A DNA stretch of 64,000 nt. Source: Actinomadura litoris. GTDB lineage: Bacteria; Actinomycetota; Actinomycetes; Streptosporangiales; Streptosporangiaceae. Shown here piece after piece: positions 18,625 to 28,129 of this stretch. Position 1 is the first letter of the stretch; each line of letters starts with the position of its first letter. Both the position numbers and the translations under genes were made by a program. The notes under the pieces are model-generated. The model did not search any database and was not told where the DNA came from. It was given only the letters and a program-made list of their open reading frames with translations. The stretch lies in contig NZ_WOFH01000004.1 in the NCBI RefSeq assembly GCF_009733595.1, positions 620,001 to 684,000 on the forward strand. The letters run 5' to 3'.

Positions 18625-20276
18625 CCTCGGTGGTGACCGCCGGGGGGATCTCGGTCACCATCCGCGGGCCCGTCCTCGACGAGAGCGAGACGGTGCTGGA
18701 CCGGCTCGTCTACGACGGGGTCCCGGGGGCGCTGGCCTCGCGCAACGCGAAGCTGTGGGGGCCGGACGCGGCCCCGCTCGCCGCCCGCAGGCTGGGCTGG
18801 CTGGGGCTGCCGGAGACCTCGCGGTCGCTGGTGCCCCGGCTGGCCGGGCTCGCGGCGCGGGCCCGCGACGACGGGCTCGACCGGGTCGTGCTGGCCGGGG
18901 CGGGCGGCACCGCGCCGGCGGCCGAGGCGATCTGCCGCACGGCGGGCGTGGAGCTGACCGTGCTGGACACCGCCGACCCGCATGAGGTCGCGCGGGTCCT
19001 CGCCGCGGGCCTGGAGCGGACGCTGGTCGTCACGGCGGGCGAGAGCCTGGAGGCGGACGCGCTGCGGCGCGTCCTCGCGCGGGCGTTCGCCGAGGCGGGC
19101 GTCGAGGGCGAGGCGGCGGCGCGGCGCTTCGTCGCCGTCGCGGAGGCCGGGTCGGCGCTGGAGGGCGCCGCGCGCGAGGCGGGCTGGGAGGTCGTCCCGT
19201 CCGAGCCGGACGTGGGCGACCGGTTCGGCGCGCTGGGCGCCGCGGCGCTCGTGCCCGCCGCGCTCGCGGGCGCGGACGTCGACGCGCTGCTGGACGAGGC
19301 GTACCGGCTGGCGGGCGCGCTCCGCCAGCCCTACGACAACCCGGCGCTGGCGTTCGGCGCGGCGCTCGGCGCCTCGGCGCTCGGGCGCCGCGACAAGCTG
19401 GTGATCGCCGACCACGGCTCGGGGCTCGCGGGCTTCGCCGGATGGGCGGAGCAGCTCGTGGCGGGCGTGACCGGCAAGCAGGGCAAGGGCCTGCTGCCGA
19501 TCGTGGTGGAGGGCGTCGACTCCCCCGGCTTCGAGCTGACCGACGAGCTGCGCCGGGTCATCCTCGGCCGCCGTCCGGACGAGCCGGGCCCCGGCCGCGA
19601 GGCGGGGGTCAGCGTCGCGGGTCCGCTCGGCGCCCAGTTCCTGCTGTGGGAATACGCGGCGGTGGTCGCGGCCCGGGTGATCGGCGTCGACCCGTTCGCC
19701 GAGCCCGACGTCGGCGAGTCGCTCGACAGCACCGCCGCGCTGCTGCGCTCGGAGGAGGGCGCGGCGCCGACCGTCGTGCACCGGCCGCCCGCGCTCGTCT
19801 CGGACGCGGTGGAGGTCCACGCGCCGGAGGAGCTGCTGAAGGGCGCCCGGACGCTCACGGAGGTCCTGGAGGCGCTCCTGGAGGCCGTCCCGGAGCACGG
19901 CTACCTCGCCGTCCTCGCCTACCTGGACCGTTCCGGCGACGCGCGCGCGGCGGACCTGCGCCCGCTGCTCGCCGAGCGCGGCGGCCGGCTGCGCAAGCGG
20001 GCGGCGCCGGTGACGTTCGGCTGGGGCCCGCGCCATCTGCACGCGACCGGCCAGTACCACAAGGGCGGCCCGCCGAACGGCGCGTTCCTCCAGATCACGG
20101 GGGCGGTGTCCGGCGACGTGCCGGTCCCCGGCCGCCCGTACACGCTGGGCGAGCTGCAACTGGCGCAGGCGTTCGGGGACCTGCGGGTGCTGCGGTCGCT
20201 GCCGCGACCCGCCGTCCGGGTCCATCTGCGCGACCGCGCGGAGGGACTCTCCCAGCTCGTCGGCGCCCTCACCTGA
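18621..20276 (+). CDS. Phosphoglucose isomerase-like protein 1 (motifs eroded)
   Basis: A 551-residue protein of the PGI family in the form seen in Tal-Pgi fusions and actinobacterial pgi genes ([17 protein letters not shown] near 44-60; [11 protein letters not shown] at 474-484). Against my recollection of the family several key positions are changed. The first sugar-phosphate loop GMGGSS reads GAGGTA (93-98). SSKSGTT is shortened to TAGES (138-142). GGRYS is GDRFG (199-203), which keeps the Arg. The catalytic Glu of AESTGK is Gly (AGVTGK). The C-terminal Lys after NPFDQP is Leu ([11 protein letters not shown]). So the fold seems intact but ordinary isomerase activity is doubtful. Overlaps tal by GTGA. 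It would be annotated pgi by similarity. Confidence 0.8.
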   Translation: MTSVVTAGGISVTIRGPVLDESETVLDRLVYDGVPGALASRNAKLWGPDAAPLAARRLGWLGLPETSRSLVPRLAGLAARARDDGLDRVVLAGAGGTAPAAEAICRTAGVELTVLDTADPHEVARVLAAGLERTLVVTAGESLEADALRRVLARAFAEAGVEGEAAARRFVAVAEAGSALEGAAREAGWEVVPSEPDVGDRFGALGAAALVPAALAGADVDALLDEAYRLAGALRQPYDNPALAFGAALGASALGRRDKLVIADHGSGLAGFAGWAEQLVAGVTGKQGKGLLPIVVEGVDSPGFELTDELRRVILGRRPDEPGPGREAGVSVAGPLGAQFLLWEYAAVVAARVIGVDPFAEPDVGESLDSTAALLRSEEGAAPTVVHRPPALVSDAVEVHAPEELLKGARTLTEVLEALLEAVPEHGYLAVLAYLDRSGDARAADLRPLLAERGGRLRKRAAPVTFGWGPRHLHATGQYHKGGPPNGAFLQITGAVSGDVPVPGRPYTLGELQLAQAFGDLRVLRSLPRPAVRVHLRDRAEGLSQLVGALT

Positions 20277-20311
20277 CCGAACGCCTGACCGAACGAAAGT
20301 GATCGCCGGAG

Positions 20312-22030
20312 ATGGTCGCGAATGCCCTTTCTCTCCTGGAACGATGGGGGCGGGAGGGATCGGTGGCCGGATTCGACGTACTGACGCGCGGCGACGTGCT
20401 GGACACGGCGCTGCGCGCGAGGGAGCACCTTGTGAGCGGCGGCGTCCCCGGCGCGCTGGCCGCCAAGGACCCGCGGCTGTGGGGGCACAGCGCCGCCGAC
20501 CACGGCAGGCTCGGCTGGCTCGACCTGCCGTTCGCCTCGCGCGGGCTGCTGAGCCAGGTAGACGCGCTGGTGGCCGAGGCGCGCTACTCGGGCCTCGACC
20601 ACATCGTGCTGATCGGGGTCGGCGCGGAGAGCCTCGCCGCGCAGGCGGTCATGGAGGCGCAGGGGCGGGCGGGCGCCGACCGGCCGACCGGGGAGCTGAC
20701 CGTCCTGGACGGCAGCGACACCGCCCCGCTCGCGTTCGCGCTGGAGCGGCTCGACCGGACCCTCGTCGTGCTGGCCAGCAAGGTCGGGGTGTCGCTTGAG
20801 GGCGACGCCTACCGGCGGATCTTCGCGGGCGCGTTCCGGGAGCGGGGCCTGTCCGAGCGGGAGATCGCGGGCCGGTTCCTGGTCGTCACCGACCACGGCA
20901 GCCCGCTGCACGACTTCGCCCGCCAGTGCGGGTACCGGCTCGGGCTGACCGACCCGTACCTGCCGGGCCACTTCGGCGCGCTGTCGGCCTACGGGCTCGT
21001 CCCGGCGGTGCTCGCGGGCGCCGACGCGCGGCGCCTGCTGGAGGACGCGGCGGCGCTGGCGCCCTCGCTGTCCAAGGACGACGACAACCCCGGCCTGCTG
21101 CTCGGCGCGATCCTCGGCGGCTGCGCGCAGCAGGGCACCGGCGGCGTCGCGCGCGACAAGGTGATGCTGCGCGAGCCCGGCGGGCAGGGCGCGCTCAGCG
21201 CGTGGATCTCCCAGCTCCTCGCGGTCGGCACCGGCAAGCAGGGCGGCGGGCTGCTGGCGGTGGAGCCGCCCGGGGCCAGGGGCGCGTTCCCGGACGTGCA
21301 CGGCGTGGCGCTGAACCCGCCGTCCCCGGGGAAGGAGGAGGCCGACACCTCCGTGCTGGCGCCGCTCGGCGCGCAGTTCCTGCTCTGGGAGTACGCGACG
21401 GCGGTGGCGGGCTGGCTGCTCGGCGTCAACCCGTTCGAGCCGGGCGGCACGTCGGTCCAGGAGGCGGAGGACGACGCCGCGACGCTGCTGCGCGCGGCGG
21501 GCCGGGGCCCGCTGCCCGACGAGCCGCCGGTCTACGTCGAGGACGGCATCGAGGTGCACGCCGACTTCCCGTGGCCGCCCGGCGCGGACCTGCGGACGGT
21601 CCTCGGCGGGCTGACGGCGGCGGTCCCGGCGGACGGCTACCTGTCGGTGGTGACGTACCTGTCGGGCGACTTCTCCGGCCGCTACCTGGCGCCGTCGTTC
21701 GCGCGCGCGTCGGGGCGCCCGGTGGTCTACGGGCCGGGGCCGGCCTACCCGCACGCCACGGGACCGATCCACAAGGAGGGGCCGGGCAACGGCGCGTTCC
21801 TGGTCATCACCGGTGACCCCGCGCCGGGCGACGCGCTCGCCGCGCACCCCGTCCCCGGCCGTCCCTACGGCCTGGCGAAGCTGCGGCTCGCGCGCGCCCT
21901 CGCCGAGGTGCGGTCGCTGCGCGCCCGCGGGCTGCCCACCCTCCGGATGCACCTGCGCGATCCGGTGGAGGGCGCCGGGCTGCTGACCGAGGCCGTGCGC
22001 GCGGTGGCGGGAGCGGGACGCGGCAGGTGA
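20312..22030 (+). CDS. Phosphoglucose isomerase-like protein 2 (motifs eroded)
   Basis: A 572-residue tandem paralogue of the previous gene, alignable from end to end ([59 protein letters not shown]). Catalytic motifs differ again. The first phosphate loop is GVGAES (102-107). The second keeps more of the ancestor: ASKVGVSLE (155-163) against SSKSGTTLE. The active-site Arg region reads PGHFGAL (218-224), so Arg is His. AESTGK is AVGTGK, and NPFDQP...K is NPFEPGGTSVQEAED. It begins 35 bp after paralogue 1 and overlaps paralogue 3 by GTGA. Catalysis is unlikely; a sugar-phosphate sensing or scaffold role is only a guess. Confidence 0.75.
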   Translation: MVANALSLLERWGREGSVAGFDVLTRGDVLDTALRAREHLVSGGVPGALAAKDPRLWGHSAADHGRLGWLDLPFASRGLLSQVDALVAEARYSGLDHIVLIGVGAESLAAQAVMEAQGRAGADRPTGELTVLDGSDTAPLAFALERLDRTLVVLASKVGVSLEGDAYRRIFAGAFRERGLSEREIAGRFLVVTDHGSPLHDFARQCGYRLGLTDPYLPGHFGALSAYGLVPAVLAGADARRLLEDAAALAPSLSKDDDNPGLLLGAILGGCAQQGTGGVARDKVMLREPGGQGALSAWISQLLAVGTGKQGGGLLAVEPPGARGAFPDVHGVALNPPSPGKEEADTSVLAPLGAQFLLWEYATAVAGWLLGVNPFEPGGTSVQEAEDDAATLLRAAGRGPLPDEPPVYVEDGIEVHADFPWPPGADLRTVLGGLTAAVPADGYLSVVTYLSGDFSGRYLAPSFARASGRPVVYGPGPAYPHATGPIHKEGPGNGAFLVITGDPAPGDALAAHPVPGRPYGLAKLRLARALAEVRSLRARGLPTLRMHLRDPVEGAGLLTEAVRAVAGAGRGR

Positions 22031-23658
22031 CAGGCTTCACGAGGGTCGTCTCGGGGGAGACGGCGATCACCGCCCGGGGGATGCTCCGGGAGGTGGCCGA
22101 GCGCGCGCTCGGCCGCCTGTGGATCGACCAGGGGCCCGTCCGGCGCGCGGCCGAGGCCGCGCGCCGGGGGGCGCCCGCCCCCGCCGGAGCGGCGGGCCAC
22201 GACGAGGAGGACCGCGCGCCGGAGGACGGCCGGGCGGTGTGCTGGCCCGGCCAGCCGGGCCCGGCGCGGGCGGTGCTGGTGCGCGTCGGCGAGATGCGCG
22301 CGCACGCCCTGGAGAGCGGGCTGACCGACGTGGTGCTGCTCGGCCGGGGCGCCCCGGCGCGGGCCGCCGATGTGATCGTCCGGCACTCCGCCGAGGCCGG
22401 TCCGCTGACCGTCCTGGACGGCCCCGACCCCGGCCCGCTGCTGCGCGCCGCCGGCGACCCCGACCGGCTGGCCCGGACGCTGATCGTGATCACCGGCGAC
22501 GATCCCGGCACCGAGGCGCTGCGCCGCGTCCTGCTCGGGATGCTGGCGGACGCCGGGCTGTCCCCCACCGAGATCACGCGGCGGTGCGTCACGGTGGCGG
22601 CGCCGGGCACGGCTCCGGCCAAGTTCGCCGCCGAGGCCGGGCACACGCTGATCGAGGCGCCCGCGCCCACCGCGTTCGGGGCACTGTCGCCCTACGCGCT
22701 GGTGCCCGCCGCGCTCGCGGGGGCCGACACCTCGGCGCTGCTGGACGAGGCCGCGACCGTCCTGCCCTCGCTCACCCGGCCCGAGCACAACCCGGGGCTG
22801 ATCCTCGGCGCGATCCTCGGCGGCGCCGTGCGCGCCGGGCGCGGGACGGTCGTGCTCGGCGGCTACGCCACGCAGGCGACGGGGCTAGCCGACTGGATCG
22901 CGGTGCTGCTGAACGAGGCCGTCCAGGGGCGGCTCGTGCCGGTCGTCCAGGAGGGCGGGCTCCCGCTGGTGCCCGCCGACGACATGTTCCTGGTGACGCT
23001 GGACGGCCGTCCGCACCAGGACGACGCGACCGTCTCCGGGCCGCTGGCCGCGCAGCTCGCCGTGTGGGAGTACGCCGCCGCCGTCGCCGCCTACCTGCTG
23101 GGCCTGGACCCGACGGCGCCGCCCGCCCGCGCCGCAGCGCCGACCCTCGACGACGGGACGGGCGAGCCGCTGTTCACCGACGGCGAGCAGGGCCGCGCCG
23201 TCGAGGCCCACACCGCCGACCCGGCGCTCGGCGAGGCGCGCGGGCTGGCGCCGCTGCTGGACGCGCTGGCCGCGCGGGTCGGCCCCGACGAGCACCTGTC
23301 CCTGGTCGCCTACCTCGACGCGGACGCCGGGGACGGGCAGGGCGCGCGGGTCCGGCGGCTGGCGGCGCTGCTGGCCGCGCGGTGCGCGCGTCCCGTCACC
23401 GTCAGTTGGGGCTTCCGTTACCCCGCGTTCGGGAATGATCTTCAGGAGAAGGGCGTATACCTGATGGTGACCGGAAGCGTCGACCGCGACGTTCCGGTCC
23501 CGGACCGGCACCACCGGCTGGGCATGCTGCAACTCGCGCAGGCCCTCGGCGACGCCCGCGCGGCGCGCGGGAACGGCCGTCCGGTGGTCCGGCTGCATCT
23601 GCAGAACCGCTGGGCGGGGTTCGCCCGGCTGCTCGACCGCGCCCGAGGAGGGGCATGA
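22027..23658 (+). CDS. Phosphoglucose isomerase-like protein 3 (most divergent)
   Basis: A 543-residue third member of the tandem. It aligns best in [32 protein letters not shown] and LAAQLAVWEYAAAVAAYLLGLDP. The first loop reads GRGAPA (106-111) and the second ITGDDPGTE (155-163); no SKSGTT remnant is left. The Arg region is PTAFGAL. The Glu of AESTGK may be kept (LLNEAVQG) but the following loop is shortened. The final HATGQ-HKGG block has become YPAFGNDLQEKG. An Ala/Gly/Glu-rich insert lies at about 41-70. Starts by GTGA overlap with paralogue 2. Almost certainly not a working isomerase. Confidence 0.7.
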   Translation: MTGFTRVVSGETAITARGMLREVAERALGRLWIDQGPVRRAAEAARRGAPAPAGAAGHDEEDRAPEDGRAVCWPGQPGPARAVLVRVGEMRAHALESGLTDVVLLGRGAPARAADVIVRHSAEAGPLTVLDGPDPGPLLRAAGDPDRLARTLIVITGDDPGTEALRRVLLGMLADAGLSPTEITRRCVTVAAPGTAPAKFAAEAGHTLIEAPAPTAFGALSPYALVPAALAGADTSALLDEAATVLPSLTRPEHNPGLILGAILGGAVRAGRGTVVLGGYATQATGLADWIAVLLNEAVQGRLVPVVQEGGLPLVPADDMFLVTLDGRPHQDDATVSGPLAAQLAVWEYAAAVAAYLLGLDPTAPPARAAAPTLDDGTGEPLFTDGEQGRAVEAHTADPALGEARGLAPLLDALAARVGPDEHLSLVAYLDADAGDGQGARVRRLAALLAARCARPVTVSWGFRYPAFGNDLQEKGVYLMVTGSVDRDVPVPDRHHRLGMLQLAQALGDARAARGNGRPVVRLHLQNRWAGFARLLDRARGGA

Positions 23659-23722
23659 GCGCGCGCCGCCGGCGAGGCCACCCGCCTCGCGCCCGACGCC
23701 GTCGACCTCCCGCGACGGCGCC

Positions 23723-23866
23723 ACGGACATGTGTCACGGACACGGGTCAACACAGGATGCGTGGTCAGATCACGATGCACGGCCTTATCGATATGACCGG
23801 CCCGAGCGGTATGCCGGGTCTTATGAGCGAGCACGGTCTTATGAGTGAGCACGGCCATATCAAGGA
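23723..23866 (+). repeat. 18-bp imperfect tandem repeat upstream of zwf
   Basis: Eight consecutive 18-bp units run from 23723 to 23866, the best being 23813-23830, 23831-23848 and 23849-23866 (consensus GCACGGTCTTATGAGYGA). The stretch is visibly richer in A/T than its surroundings. It lies in the 301-bp gap between the third isomerase-like gene and zwf. In one frame it encodes G-L-M-S-E-H hexapeptides inside a 102-codon frame (23655-23963) that starts by ATGA overlap and ends by GTGA overlap with zwf, but codon use there is poor, so I do not call a gene. Confidence 0.75.
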
Positions 23867-23959
23867 ACACAGGGCGGGCCGTCCCCCCGGGGCGGGCCGC
23901 GATACGAGGACGGGACAGTGGGCAAGAACGGTCCACGTAGCGACAGAGGGGGCCGCCAG

Positions 23960-25486
23960 GTGACCACCACAGCCAATCCGCTCCGGGACCCGCGCGACAA
24001 GCGCCTGCCGCAGGTGGCCGGGCCGTGCGTGCTCGTGCTGTTCGGCGTCACCGGGGACCTCGCGCGCAAGAAGCTGCTCCCGGCGATCTACGACCTGTCG
24101 AACCGGGGACTGCTGCCGCCGGGGTTCTCCCTCGTCGGCTTCGCCCGCCGCGACTGGGAGAACGAGGACTTCCGGCAGATCGCCTACGAGGCGGTGAAGG
24201 CGCACGCGCGGACGCCGTTCCGCGAGGACGTGTGGACGCACCTGTCGGAGGGCATGCACTTCGTCCCCGGCGAGTTCAGCGACCCGGGCGCGTTCGACGC
24301 GCTCGCGATGGCGGTCAAGGAGCTGGACGGCACCCGCGGGACGGGCGGCAACTACGCCTTCTACCTGTCGATACCGCCGAAGTTCTTCCCGCAGGTCGTC
24401 GAGCAGCTCCAGCGCAGCGGGCTCGCCGACCGCGACAACGGCTCGTGGCGGCGGGTCGTCATCGAGAAGCCGTTCGGGCACGACCTGGCGAGCGCCAAGG
24501 AGCTGAACGACACCGTCCACCGGGTGTTCCCCGAGGAGTCGATCTTCCGGATCGACCACTACCTCGGCAAGGAGACGGTGCAGAACATCCTCGCGCTGCG
24601 GTTCGCCAACGCGATGTTCGAGCCGATCTGGAACCGCTCGTTCGTCGACCACGTGCAGATCACGATGGCCGAGGACATCGGCATCGGCGGGCGCGCCGGC
24701 TACTACGACGGCATCGGCGCGGCCCGCGACGTCATCCAGAACCACCTGCTCCAGCTGCTCGCGCTGACGGCGATGGAGGAGCCGACGTCCTTCAGCGCCG
24801 AGGCCGTCCGCGCGGAGAAGGCGAAGATCCTCTCCTCGGTGCGGGTGCCCGGCGACCTCGCGCAGTCCACGGCGCGCGGCCAGTACGCCGCGGGCTGGCA
24901 GGGCGGCGTGAGCGTCAAGGGCTACCTGGAGGAGGACGGCATCCCCGCCGACTCCCGCACCGAGACCTACGCGGCGGTCAAGCTGGACATCGACAACCGC
25001 CGCTGGGCGGGCGTCCCGTTCTACCTGCGCACCGGCAAGCGGCTCAGCCGCCGGGTGACCGAGGTGGCGATGGTGTTCCAGCAGGCGCCGCACCTGCCGT
25101 TCTCGCACACCGACACCGAGGAGCTCGGGCAGAACGCGCTGGTCATGCGGGTGCAGCCGGACGAGGGCATCACGGTCAGGTTCGGCTCGAAGGTGCCCGG
25201 CACCTCGATGGAGATCCGCGACGTCAACATGGACTTCGCCTACGGCGAGTCGTTCACCGAGGCCTCCCCCGAGGCCTACGAGCGGCTCCTGCTGGACGTG
25301 CTGATCGGCGACCCCCCGCTGTTCCCGCGCCAGGAGGAGGTCGAGCTGTCCTGGAAGATCCTCGACCCGATCGAGGAGTACTGGGCGAGCCGGGGCAGCC
25401 TCGACCAGTACAAGTCCGGCGGCTACGGCCCCGACAGCGCCGACGAGCTGATGGCCCGCGACGGGCGTACCTGGAGGCGACTCTGA
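23960..25486 (+). CDS. zwf: Glucose-6-phosphate dehydrogenase
   Basis: A 508-residue enzyme oxidising glucose 6-phosphate to 6-phosphogluconolactone with NADP+, the entry to the oxidative pentose phosphate pathway. The Rossmann motif is GVTGDLARKK, the substrate site IEKPFGHDL and RIDHYLGKE (catalytic His in RIDHYLG), and FYLRTGKRL lies further on. I prefer the GTG at 23960 (VTTTANPLRD), preceded by GAGGGG, which gives the usual N-terminus; a GTG at 23918 would add 14 residues. Followed after two bases by opcA. Confidence 0.96.
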   Translation: MTTTANPLRDPRDKRLPQVAGPCVLVLFGVTGDLARKKLLPAIYDLSNRGLLPPGFSLVGFARRDWENEDFRQIAYEAVKAHARTPFREDVWTHLSEGMHFVPGEFSDPGAFDALAMAVKELDGTRGTGGNYAFYLSIPPKFFPQVVEQLQRSGLADRDNGSWRRVVIEKPFGHDLASAKELNDTVHRVFPEESIFRIDHYLGKETVQNILALRFANAMFEPIWNRSFVDHVQITMAEDIGIGGRAGYYDGIGAARDVIQNHLLQLLALTAMEEPTSFSAEAVRAEKAKILSSVRVPGDLAQSTARGQYAAGWQGGVSVKGYLEEDGIPADSRTETYAAVKLDIDNRRWAGVPFYLRTGKRLSRRVTEVAMVFQQAPHLPFSHTDTEELGQNALVMRVQPDEGITVRFGSKVPGTSMEIRDVNMDFAYGESFTEASPEAYERLLLDVLIGDPPLFPRQEEVELSWKILDPIEEYWASRGSLDQYKSGGYGPDSADELMARDGRTWRRL

Positions 25487-25488
25487 CG

Positions 25489-26592
25489 ATGAACATCGAT
25501 CTCACCGGCACCTCCACGCGCCGGATACAGGAAGCGCTGACGCAGGCGCGGCACCTGATGGGCGGCCCCGCCGTCGGCATGGTGCTCACCCTGATCATCG
25601 TGACCGACGAGTCGGCGCAGTACGACGCGGTCCGCGCGGCCACCGAGGCGGCGCGCGAGCACCCGTGCCGGGTGCTGACCGTCATCTCCCGCGACCCGCG
25701 CGGCAGCTCCTCCCGGCTGGACGCCGAGATCCGGATCGGCGAGACCGGGCCCGGCGAGACCGTGCTGCTGCGCATGTACGGGCCGCTCGCCGAGCACGCC
25801 GACTCGGTCGTGGTCCCGCTGCTGATGCCCGACACCCCGGTGGTGACGTGGTGGCCGGGCGGCAAGGTGCCCAAGGTGCCCGCCAAGGACCCGCTCGGCC
25901 AGCTCGCGCAGCGCCGCGTCACCGACTCCTACGCGGCCCGCGACCGGCTGGGCACGCTCGCGCAGCTCGCCGACGGCTACCGGCCGGGCGACACCGACTT
26001 CACCTGGACGCGGCTCACCTCGTGGCGGTCGCTGCTGGCGGCGGCGCTCGACCAGGACCACGACGAGATCGTGTCCGGCGAGGTCGTCGCCGAGCCCGAC
26101 AGCCCGAGCGCGGAGCTGCTGGCGGCGTGGCTGTCGATCCGGCTCGGCGTCGCCGTCGACCGGACGGTCTCCGAGGGCCCCGGCATCACCGGCGTGAAGC
26201 TGACCACGACCGGCGGCGACATCGTCGTGGACCGCCCCGACGGGCGGGTCGCGACGCTGTGCCGCCCCGAGCAGCCCGACCGGCAGGTGTCGCTGATGCG
26301 GCGCCCGATGTCGGAGCTGCTGGCCGAGGAGCTGCGGCGGCTCGACCCCGACGAGGTCTACCAGGAGGCGGCGGCCCGGTTCGCCAAGGACCTGGCGGGC
26401 GGCACGACCGGCGAGGGCCTCGCGACCGAGCCGGTGTCGGCGACGGCGGACGCGGCGAAGACCGAGGCCGCCGGCAAGGAGGCGGCCGAGTCGAAACGCC
26501 CCGCCGCGTCGAAGACCCCCTCCAAGTCGTCGGGGACGCGCAAGGCCCCGGCGAAGAAGCCGTCCCGGGGCAAGTCCGCCGGGGACGCGTGA
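25489..26592 (+). CDS. opcA: Glucose-6-phosphate dehydrogenase assembly protein OpcA
   Basis: A 367-residue partner that promotes assembly and redox control of Zwf. Residues 1-310 match the family (NIDLTGTSTRRIQEAL start, PVVTWWPG, ARDRLGTLAQLADGYRPGDTD-type segment, LTSWRSLLAAALDQ). The last ~50 residues form an unusual Lys/Ala/Ser/Pro-rich tail resembling histone H1 repeats (SKTPSKSS, RKAPAKKPSRGKS). Only two bases separate it from zwf. The 6-phosphogluconolactonase gene that often follows is absent; the next 276 bp hold no gene I can support. Confidence 0.93.
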   Translation: MNIDLTGTSTRRIQEALTQARHLMGGPAVGMVLTLIIVTDESAQYDAVRAATEAAREHPCRVLTVISRDPRGSSSRLDAEIRIGETGPGETVLLRMYGPLAEHADSVVVPLLMPDTPVVTWWPGGKVPKVPAKDPLGQLAQRRVTDSYAARDRLGTLAQLADGYRPGDTDFTWTRLTSWRSLLAAALDQDHDEIVSGEVVAEPDSPSAELLAAWLSIRLGVAVDRTVSEGPGITGVKLTTTGGDIVVDRPDGRVATLCRPEQPDRQVSLMRRPMSELLAEELRRLDPDEVYQEAAARFAKDLAGGTTGEGLATEPVSATADAAKTEAAGKEAAESKRPAASKTPSKSSGTRKAPAKKPSRGKSAGDA

Positions 26593-26868
26593 CACCGTCC
26601 GGCGCGGCACTCGGACCTCCGCCCCCCGGACGGCCGCGGTGTGAGATCGGCCTCTCCGGGGGCCGGATTCTCTGAGCCCGATCCTTCCGGATCAGTGTGA
26701 GCGCCGCGCGGCGCACATGCCCACGTCAGCCGACGGATGGGCCCCGTGCCGCGCGGCGCCGCCGGACGCCCGAACGGCGATCTGTCCCCGGACTCGCGCA
26801 TCTCTTCCGCGAAAGCGTGCATACCCTGGCGACGGAAGAACCCGTGTCGAGCGATGAGGAGTTCCGAG

Positions 26869-28083
26869 GTGCTCAAGACCCGGGCAGGATCGGCGTTCGT
26901 CGTGACCATCGCGGCGGTGGCGGTGGCCGCCGCGGGGTGCTCGTCCGGCGACGGAGACGGCGGCGCAGCCAAGGACGGCGGGAAGGCGGGCGGCGCCGCG
27001 CCGGACGCCGCGCGGCTCGCCATCGCGCCCGCGACCGGGACCAGGCAGGTCAGGCCCGAGCAGCCCGTCACCGTCACGGCCGACAAGGGCAAGCTCACGG
27101 ACGTCGCCCTCACCTACGGCAAGAACGGGAAGGCGGCGGGCGCCCTCTCGCCCGACGGGCGCTCGTGGCGGTCGGTGTCGAACCTGCGTCCGGCCACCAC
27201 CTACACGGTGACGGCGCGCGGCAGCGGGAAGGACGGCAAGCCGGTCACCGCGACCTCCACCTTCACCACGCTGACGCCGCGGAAGAAGCTGGAGACGGGC
27301 ATGTCGCCGCTGGAGGGCGAGACCGTCGGCGTCGGGATGCCGGTGCAGGTGCTGCTGTCCAAGCCGGTGCCGACCAAGCAGGACCGGGCCACCGTCGAGA
27401 AGGCCCTTGAGGTGCGGATGTCCAGGCCGGTGGAGGGCGCCTGGTACTGGATCAGCGACCGGGAGGTCGACTTCCGGCCCCGCGAGTACTGGCCGTCCGG
27501 CGAGAAGGTGCGGGTCGTCGCGCACCTCGCGGGCCTCAAGGTGGGCGCCGACATGTACGGCATGAAGGACCGGACGCTGAACTTCACCGTCGGCCCGAGC
27601 CACATCACCACGATCGACGCCAAGCGGCACCGCGCGACCGTGACCAACGGCGGCGCCACCGTCCGGACGATGAAGGTCAGCCTCGGCAAGCCCGGCCACG
27701 ACAGCTACAGCGGCACCATGATCGCGCAGGAGAAGGCGGCGCACATCGTCATGGACTCCGCGACCACCGGCGACCCCGGCGAGTACCGGATCCCCACCAA
27801 GTGGAACGTCCGGATGACCTACAGCGGGACGTTCGTGCACTCGGCGCCGTGGTCGACGGACTCGCAGGGCAACGACAACGTCAGCCACGGCTGCGTAAAC
27901 GCCTCCCCCGGCGACGCGAAGTGGTTCTACGAGTTCACCAACCGCGGCGACGTCATCAAGGTGACCGGGACGACGCGGCGGCTCCAGTTCGGGAACGGCC
28001 CAACGCCGTGGGCCAAGTCCTGGGACTCCTGGCTCCAGGGCAGCGCCCTCGGCGCCCCCGTCACCGGCAAGCCCCTGAACTGA
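26869..28083 (+). CDS. L,D-transpeptidase lipoprotein
   Basis: A 404-residue exported cell-wall enzyme making 3-3 peptidoglycan cross-links. The signal peptide ends in the lipobox AAGC (Cys24), followed by a Gly/Asp-rich linker. Two Ig-like domains (about 45-160 and 160-260, cf. LdtMt2) precede the YkuD catalytic domain. There His324 (TFVHSAPW) and Cys342 (SHGCVN) form the HxnSHGC motif. The C-terminal extension with PTPWAKSWDSWL is typical of this class. The start GTG at 26869 has GAGGAG seven bases upstream; an ATG at 26854 is also in frame but lacks one. Confidence 0.94.
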   Translation: MLKTRAGSAFVVTIAAVAVAAAGCSSGDGDGGAAKDGGKAGGAAPDAARLAIAPATGTRQVRPEQPVTVTADKGKLTDVALTYGKNGKAAGALSPDGRSWRSVSNLRPATTYTVTARGSGKDGKPVTATSTFTTLTPRKKLETGMSPLEGETVGVGMPVQVLLSKPVPTKQDRATVEKALEVRMSRPVEGAWYWISDREVDFRPREYWPSGEKVRVVAHLAGLKVGADMYGMKDRTLNFTVGPSHITTIDAKRHRATVTNGGATVRTMKVSLGKPGHDSYSGTMIAQEKAAHIVMDSATTGDPGEYRIPTKWNVRMTYSGTFVHSAPWSTDSQGNDNVSHGCVNASPGDAKWFYEFTNRGDVIKVTGTTRRLQFGNGPTPWAKSWDSWLQGSALGAPVTGKPLN

Positions 28084-28091
28084 CGGCTCCG

Positions 28092-28125
28092 CGCGGGCGG
28101 CGCCCCGGCCGGGGCGCCGCCCGCG
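28092..28125. terminator. Bidirectional terminator hairpin
   Basis: A 15-bp stem (28092-28106 with 28111-28125) and a GGCC loop, lying between the convergent L,D-transpeptidase and alpha/beta hydrolase genes. No U-tract, as is common in high-GC actinomycetes. Confidence 0.8.
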
Positions 28126-28129
28126 TCCG

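Noticed and set aside
23655..23963. 102-codon frame between the third isomerase-like gene and zwf
   Set aside because: Ends overlap neighbours neatly, but the N-terminus is Arg-rich and codon use is unlike real genes here; kept only as a question under the 18-bp repeat.
26593..26868. ydaO-type (c-di-AMP) riboswitch before the L,D-transpeptidase
   Set aside because: Wall-enzyme genes in actinobacteria can carry it, but the conserved blocks are not present here.
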